Source: Leucocoprinus leucothites
Taxonomy: Eukaryota > Basidiomycota > Agaricomycetes > Agaricales > Agaricaceae
NCBI GenBank assembly: GCA_013368445.1
Contig: JAACJO010000001.1
Coordinates: 2,728,001-2,792,000, forward strand
Reading direction: 5' to 3'
DNA length: 64,000 nucleotides
Position 1 is the stretch's first letter. Each line of letters begins with the position of its first letter. Both the position numbers and the translations under genes were made by a program. The notes beneath the pieces were generated by a model. It was given only the letters and a program-made list of their open reading frames with translations. It ran no database searches and had not been told where the DNA came from. Shown piece after piece: positions 58,511 through 64,000 of the stretch.

Positions 58511-59422
58511 TACTACTGTTCTCAACCACCATCACGTTTAGGCTGCTCTATCCCAAATCAGGTCGCATTCTCGTGGCGTCTCTTCGCTGTCATTTTTTAC
58601 CCTCGGGGTCTTTCGCGTTGTCGTTTCTAGCTCTTTCCCATCTCATGCTTTCTACTTTGCCGGCGCCACGCTTTCTCGAGCCATCATCTCATTCGTCCCA
58701 TGCTCCGTGTCATAACACCCATCTATCCATGTTCAGCCATATATAAGTAAAAGGATATATGTAAACACCCACCCGCGCATCAACTTTATCAAATGTCAAA
58801 ACCCGTTATATATCACATCCGATTAAGGTTCCCGTCACTCCTTTCATTCGAAAACACCGTTCGTACCTATATCCCTATATAACCATCCACATCGACTTTC
58901 CCATCCTTCAATTATTAGGGACACAATTTTATCACTGCTGCTCCTCATGTATTATATTTTTTCGCCTAGGACTTCAGAATAGAGTAGTACAACAAATGTA
59001 CAGACGAAACCCCCCATAGAACTCATCACAACCAAATAAACCAAACAGTCACACTACACCGAAGGGCGTCCACAAGAAAACCATCAACTCCATCGTATGG
59101 CCCCTCTTGAACTATTACAGGACTCGAGAATGCTGGGCTTATTCCATGGAAGGCTTCCACGCGGACAAGCCCAGTCTTTCTATTATTAGCCAAGGCACCA
59201 AGCGCCAACATCAACAAAAGCACAAGTATTCCTGGCAGTCATCATGTGCTTAATGGAGAAAACCAAGCTTGGGTTCCGTATACGAGCGTACAAGGGAAAA
59301 GAGTCGGCGGTATAATGGATAAGACAAAAAAGGAGTACTTGGTCAAGCGACGCCTATACAGAACTAAAATACTGGGTCAAGTTACTCGGCGTCTAATACA
59401 CGTTCACAGTACATAAGTAGTT
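58511..59422. other. Convergent intergenic region
   Basis: 912 bp between the stops of the unknown gene (+) and CBP80 (-). Contains both 3' UTRs; tatataagtaaaaggatatatg near 58740 may serve 3'-end formation. No coding sequence recognised. Confidence 0.5.
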
Positions 59423-62400
59423 CTATTCCTGCCCAGTCGCAATATGCCAAACCTTTTTCATAAGGTCCGCGGCTGGATCATTCACGCCCTCAAACCTCGC
59501 AAACGACACCGTCTCAAGCGTATTCGTATACTTGCGCAAATACGGTGCATACTGAAAAAAAAAAAAAAAAAAAAGGATAATCCGCGTGTGTGAGTCGGTG
59601 TTCGAAATCGTGAGGTCACATGAAACCAAAATCAGAAAAGAAACACCGTCGATCAAACCATCGACATAAAAAGTAAGTTCAAAGAGAACTCCAAGCTCCC
59701 AGCCAGAAAGGACACGGAAAAAAAGGGAGGAAAAAAATCTCAAGAACACTCACCGCTCGGACAAACTGTCGGTACCAACCCCAAGTCTCCCAAGCATTCC
59801 AATCATCACGACCCCAAGCATCCCTATTTTGCCATGCCTCTTCGCCGATCACACCCCTCGAATGAGGATTAGGATTCAAGCCGCCCGCAGAAGGCGCCAA
59901 GCACGAAATAAACCCTTCCAATGTCCGCGAAAGTGCCGCCTTCTGTTCGCGAACAAGAGATTCTGACGCCTTTAACGCCGTCTCCAGCGCCGGATTCTCC
60001 ACTTCGTGTTGTTCATCTATATGATGTGATGGAATCATACCAACGGCAAGGAATACCAAGACACCGCAATGAAATGATTATAAAAAGCAAGGTTAGAAGA
60101 AGTTCAAGATAGACAGACTAGAAGATAACACGAACCAGCTGGTTTTGCATCTCCATCAACTTCCATCTCCTGACTAGCTTTCGCTTTAGCCCTCGCATCA
60201 TCATCCTCCTTCCTCAACGTCGCAATCTTCCTCCTCGCAATGACAACTCTTCCATTCGCCTTATCCAATGCCGCCCTAAGCAAATCCCACTCAAACGCAC
60301 TCAAATTCAACGGCTTCTCAATCTCTCTCAACTGCCCCACAAAAGACCCATTCAAAAACGTCCACCCTATCACATCAGTAGGATCGACAATTTGATATTG
60401 CATCAATTTGTCAAATACGATCCCGACCATCTGTCTGTTATGCTTCCAGAACGACGCTGCGGCAGTGAGGATATCATTCTTGGCTTCTGTGTTACCGTAA
60501 CCTCCTGCACTGGAAACGCCACTACTAGCAAGGTTGCGAAGGAGCGCAAGGTATCGTTCGAGGCCGTTGAGAAGGTGGGAGAAGGAGCGGGAACCGATGT
60601 TTAAGAGGGATTGAACAGCAATGGACCGTACGAGGCTATCAAGGTTCGTATGCCCATCATCCGATCCCTCGAGTTGGCTCTTGAGCGTATCAAGTTGGGC
60701 AATGACATCCTCGGCATTTGCCCTTCCTCGAAATAGATTCAGTACAGATTGTGCGGCCTCATGATGTGGGTGTGCTGTCATTATTCAAGTTTTTAGTTTC
60801 GCGAATGTTCTAGGCACCGTTTCTGATTAACTTACACGGATCTTCGTATTCAAATGCTGGTCCAGGTGCCTGTTCGGGTATGACAAAGCCTTCGGGATCT
60901 TGCATTTGTGGAGGCAGTGTTTTCAATATACGGTCATGATAGGCAAGCCTTATTTCAAACTCCACGACTCGGCGAATGAAAGCACGTTTTGGGTGCTGGA
61001 CAGCGAGAGACAAATCTGGCACCCTGTAGTAGACGGTAAGTAATTAGAAAGTGTAAGCACGCAAGTGGACGTACCATTCTTTCCATACCCATTGGAAACC
61101 AAAGTTACTCATGTGAACAGCGAACCATTCCGCAAAGCGACGTGCAACTTCAACATCCAACGACTCGGAGAGACAGGCGTATAGCTTCCGTATTGACTTT
61201 CCGACTGCAGGACCAATTGTCGAAGGCGAGAGTTTGCACAACTCCGTGATGAGACTGATATAGTATATCGACTTCTGAGAAGGTTCCGGCAAAACCAGAT
61301 AGGCACCAATAATAGTCTGTCTCCCAGGCTATGTTAAGACGTGCTTGGGAGAAGATGAGGGAAAATACTCGCCTCGAGCACGGTACTTTCAAGCTGCCAA
61401 TCTTTGCCTGGGAAAGGCTCATGCTCTACCGTTGACCCGGGTTTTGGTTTAAAGGTGCCTGGAAGGTTCCATTTCGGATATTCCAACAGAAGACGCGCAC
61501 ATTCTTTACGATTGATCTCAAAGATATCAATTGTGTCAATCAACGCGCTGCGGATGATATAGCCTGCTGGTGTGTTTGGATCCGGCGATACCTGGGCACA
61601 ACAGGTGAACAACGGAGAGTTCATGACGAATACACAAGGACTTACTTCGCTTGTGAAGACACGGAAGTAGTATTCGGGCCATTCTTCCTTTTTTATCTGT
61701 GCCTCGCTGCCAGTTTCGGAGGTAATGCCTTCAACTTCGATGATCTCCGGGGGTACTAATACAGAAGGTAGGTCGTATTTGGCTATTTCAAGGTCTGCGG
61801 CCCCGTCTCGAAGGTATGGCTGTGGGAGGCAGTCTGTTATTCCAGAAAAATCGCCCTCGTTGAGCGTGTTCAAAGCAGTCAGGAGACTGTCGAGCACCTA
61901 AAATGACATTTCAGTGACTGGTGGAGGGGGTATCCCAAAATAATGCTCGCCTCATTGGCACTCTCCGGGATGGCTATATCGTTAGAGACCCTACTGTTGA
62001 GTGCCACGAGCCATTTTGCGTTGGTGGTTGATTCACTGTAGGTGTGAATAGCGGTGATCATATCATTGACGCTTGAAGGAGAGTGGGCTTTCAAAACGGA
62101 ACCTGCCTGAACGAACACAAAATTCAGTAAGGAAATACTTCTACTATAGCACAACCGTTTACTCACAATAAAGAGGCCTTCACCCGCAGACAAACCCGCT
62201 TTCTTAGCACGGCCATGAGAGACACCAAATTCATCCAGCACAGCAACGAATGATTGAAGCAGAGATGTCATAGACTCAGGAGATATGAGTCCTGCAACTG
62301 TAAGATGTGCAAAGAATTGTATCTAGGCAATAATTAGTGCAATAAAATCAAGGGGCAAGCAAGACTTACACAAAGACGCGTTTCTCGCCATGCCACTTTA

Positions 62401-62929
62401 TCCAGATATCCTTGAAAGCCTTTCCAAAAATCTTCCAGGATTAGCCGACCGAGTACGGGCGCGTCCGATTGTGCTGGGTCAGGTGTATTGTACAAGTTGC
62501 GTAGGAGGGCAGTGTAGAAAGGAATTTTATATGGCTGCTCGGTTACACTGGATCAAAATATGAGGATTTGGAATGCAAAGCGGAAAATTGAAAACAAATG
62601 CACCTTATTCTGAACGCCTCGGAGATGTTTGGAATATTCAAAGGTTGGTGTTCACGGATTTGTTTCTCTAGTCGAGGCAACTCTTCTTGGGCGTCCTATG
62701 ATAGAAATGAGACGCTCGTCCAGCAAGACAAGAGAGGTGGAGCATACCACTTCGCCGAACTTTATAATTGCGGTCTTTAGCTTTTCCTCTGGAGTCTCGA
62801 CGACCTCGCGTCTGCGGTCATCATAGTCGTCTGTGCAGGATTTTCGGTTATTGCCTCAAGTGGAATGGCATAGGTGTCCGTCATCTCACCTCTGTAACGT
62901 CTGCGGTAGCCTCCGTGTCGGTAACTCAT
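59423..62929 (-). CDS. CBC1 (CBP80): Nuclear cap-binding protein, large subunit (CBP80/NCBP1)
   Basis: Large subunit of the nuclear cap-binding complex; with CBP20 it binds the m7G cap and recruits processing factors including ARS2. Thirteen exons (62929-62890, 62830-62748, 62695-62604, 62547-62370, 62322-62167, 62106-61951, 61897-61646, 61591-61373, 61316-61075, 61023-60836, 60774-60136, 60016-59754, 59551-59423) sum to 2,637 nt, 878 residues, as usual for the family. N-terminus MSYRHGGYRRRYRG is basic. MIF4G-type helical repeats: KIPFYTALLRNLYNTPD, DFWKGFQGYLDKVAWRETRL, FFAHLTVAGLISPESM, and later YISLITELCKLSPSTI and RFAEWFAVHMSNFGFQWVW. C-terminal: GRANAEDVIAQL, NDILTAAASFWKHNRQM, DWNAWETWGWYRQFVRAYAP. 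Two introns (61898-61950, 61317-61372) need GC donors. The last intron (202 nt) contains a long A/T run. Confidence 0.95.
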
Positions 62930-63210
62930 AATTGGAACAACTGAATTATCACAAGACAATTGGTGAATGCAAATATCTCCTTGGGAGCGCTGGGTCCTGA
63001 CTGTGACTGCACAGGTAAAGAACACTTGAAACTCAAAGGCAAGTTTTGCGCAACTGAACCCTGCATCACGTGCAACACCAAATCTAGAGGCAAAGTCCGG
63101 GTCAGGCAGTGACATCTCCCTTTGAAGTTTCGGTCCATAGGTCCTGGGTGAGTTTGAGCAGCATAACTGTTGCACTTGTCGACTGAATATTGTTGAGTTA
63201 TGTGAAGCAC
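62930..63210. promoter_or_regulatory. Divergent promoter region, CBP80 (-) and PPR-like gene (+)
   Basis: 281 bp between start codons on opposite strands. No clear TATA box; one CACGTG-like element is near 63068 (atCACGTGca). Function not proven. Confidence 0.4.
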
Positions 63211-64000
63211 ATGCAATGCATCTGGAAAGCTTTTTCCAGGTCTTCTACAAGCAGCCTCGGACGCGTTTCGACCTATTTTCCACGCAACAAGTTTGCACCC
63301 TGGGCCTCCCCACATAACAGGACCTCATTGTCATCCAGAATCACAGCCAATTTCCCCCGAAACCTCAACACAGCAACTCTCACCTCTCCCTCGGAGTTTT
63401 CTCCTTCATCAGCCGAATTCACTTCTCTTTTCCCCCATTCTTCTCAAACATCCCCGCCCTCACGTCTAGCACTGTCCGCTACTAATGCTGTCCATATGGC
63501 ACTCAGAGCTCACTCATTCGAGGATGCTGTCACTATTGTCAACACAGTCCGCTATGCCACCCTTCCTGAGGAACAGCGGCAAGATAAAGCTTGGGAGTCA
63601 ATTAAACGGCTTCAAGTCGCCATTCCTCTAGGCGTTTCCCCGCGAGTTCCTGCGCACGCGTTACTTCACGGTCTCGTCCGCAATGGGCTAATGCAACAAG
63701 CCTCTCACATTGCAACTTCCATGATGACGAGTGGTATCCGAGTACGCGGGAGAACACTTGAGCGCATTACAGATGGTCTTGCCAAGGCAGCAACAGTGAA
63801 GGACACTGCGAGAAAAACGAATGATGCCTGCCTCCGCAATCACATGGAGGGCCTTCTCACTGGCCCAGAAATTCTCCGGCTAGACTTTCATCGACCCTCG
63901 AATCCGAATACTGCCTTTGCTTTGCGGCTCTGGCTTGCGGCGAGGAATAGCAGAAGCCACCGCACTCGTTCAATGTTCAACACCTTAATCACTCTCTGCC
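63211..64000 (+). CDS. Mitochondrial protein, possibly PPR-like; 5' part, runs off the window
   Basis: An uninterrupted frame from ATG 63211 to the last base (263 codons), missed as an ordinary ORF because its stop is outside the window. The first 30 residues (WKAFSRSSTSSLGRVSTYF) are basic, Ser-rich and lack acidic residues, as in mitochondrial presequences. After a Ser/Pro linker come helices such as HSFEDAVTIVNTVRYATLP and HALLHGLVRNGLMQQASHIA followed by SGIRVRGRTLERI, whose 30-35-residue hairpin rhythm resembles pentatricopeptide repeats. Those proteins act on organelle RNA. The repeat call is tentative; the C-terminal part is not visible. Confidence 0.65.
   Translation, partial: MQCIWKAFSRSSTSSLGRVSTYFPRNKFAPWASPHNRTSLSSRITANFPRNLNTATLTSPSEFSPSSAEFTSLFPHSSQTSPPSRLALSATNAVHMALRAHSFEDAVTIVNTVRYATLPEEQRQDKAWESIKRLQVAIPLGVSPRVPAHALLHGLVRNGLMQQASHIATSMMTSGIRVRGRTLERITDGLAKAATVKDTARKTNDACLRNHMEGLLTGPEILRLDFHRPSNPNTAFALRLWLAARNSRSHRTRSMFNTLITLC

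Noticed and set aside
1..64000. tRNA, rRNA or CRISPR loci
   Set aside because: No cloverleaf with a GTTCRANNC T-arm, no rRNA core sequence and no regularly spaced repeats were seen on either strand; a tRNAscan run would settle the tRNA question.

Overview
This window looks like nuclear DNA of a mushroom-forming basidiomycete (Agaricomycetes). The genes are cut by many introns of about 50-60 nt with GT..AG ends and a few GC..AG ends. The protein set (Erg27, PanB, Ssk1, Ncs6, CBP80, ARS2, Esf2) is fungal, and the left third is a Gypsy/LINE/Tc1 transposon block of a kind common in such genomes. I placed splice junctions by hand from GT/AG signals, reading frame and recalled family motifs. For every recognised multi-exon gene the exon lengths sum to a whole number of codons. 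No tRNA, rRNA or CRISPR array was recognised.

Bases 1 to about 23,400 are a transposon graveyard. It starts with a decayed LINE (reverse transcriptase plus RNase H), Copia scraps, four 5'-truncated LINE tails ending in poly-A, and several LINE ORF1 copies in both orientations. One minus-strand ORF1 copy is split by a complete 9,926-bp Gypsy chromovirus (11349-21274; 601-bp LTRs; TAGCA target duplication). That element is itself split inside its integrase by a 1,592-bp Tc1/mariner element (14746-16337; TA duplication, DD34E). The chromovirus also carries an antisense, intron-containing accessory ORF. Decay is dominated by CpG transitions: about 24 of 26 LTR differences and most nonsense codons fit C-to-T change at CpG.

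Bases 23,400-34,425 hold four minus-strand genes: the mitochondrial tRNA-modification GTPase Mss1, 3-ketosteroid reductase Erg27, ketopantoate hydroxymethyltransferase PanB, and a KDM3-type JmjC histone demethylase. A gene-poor stretch follows (34.4-39.5 kb). At its end lies a small four-exon gene for a secreted 78-residue CBM5/12-like protein, including a 12-nt exon.

Bases 40.6-64 kb are gene-dense: a 1,506-residue protein with a long disordered N-terminus and an MDR-type reductase C-terminus (+), tRNA thiolase Ncs6/Ctu1 (-), HOG-pathway response regulator Ssk1 (-), ARS2/SERRATE (-), Esf2/Abt1 (-), an unrecognised basic protein (+), nuclear cap-binding protein CBP80 (-), and the start of a PPR-like mitochondrial protein (+) that runs off the right edge. 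ARS2 and CBP80, which are partners in the cap-binding complex, lie about 3.2 kb apart. Two enzymes that modify wobble uridine 34 (Mss1 in mitochondria, Ncs6 in cytosol) are also present.
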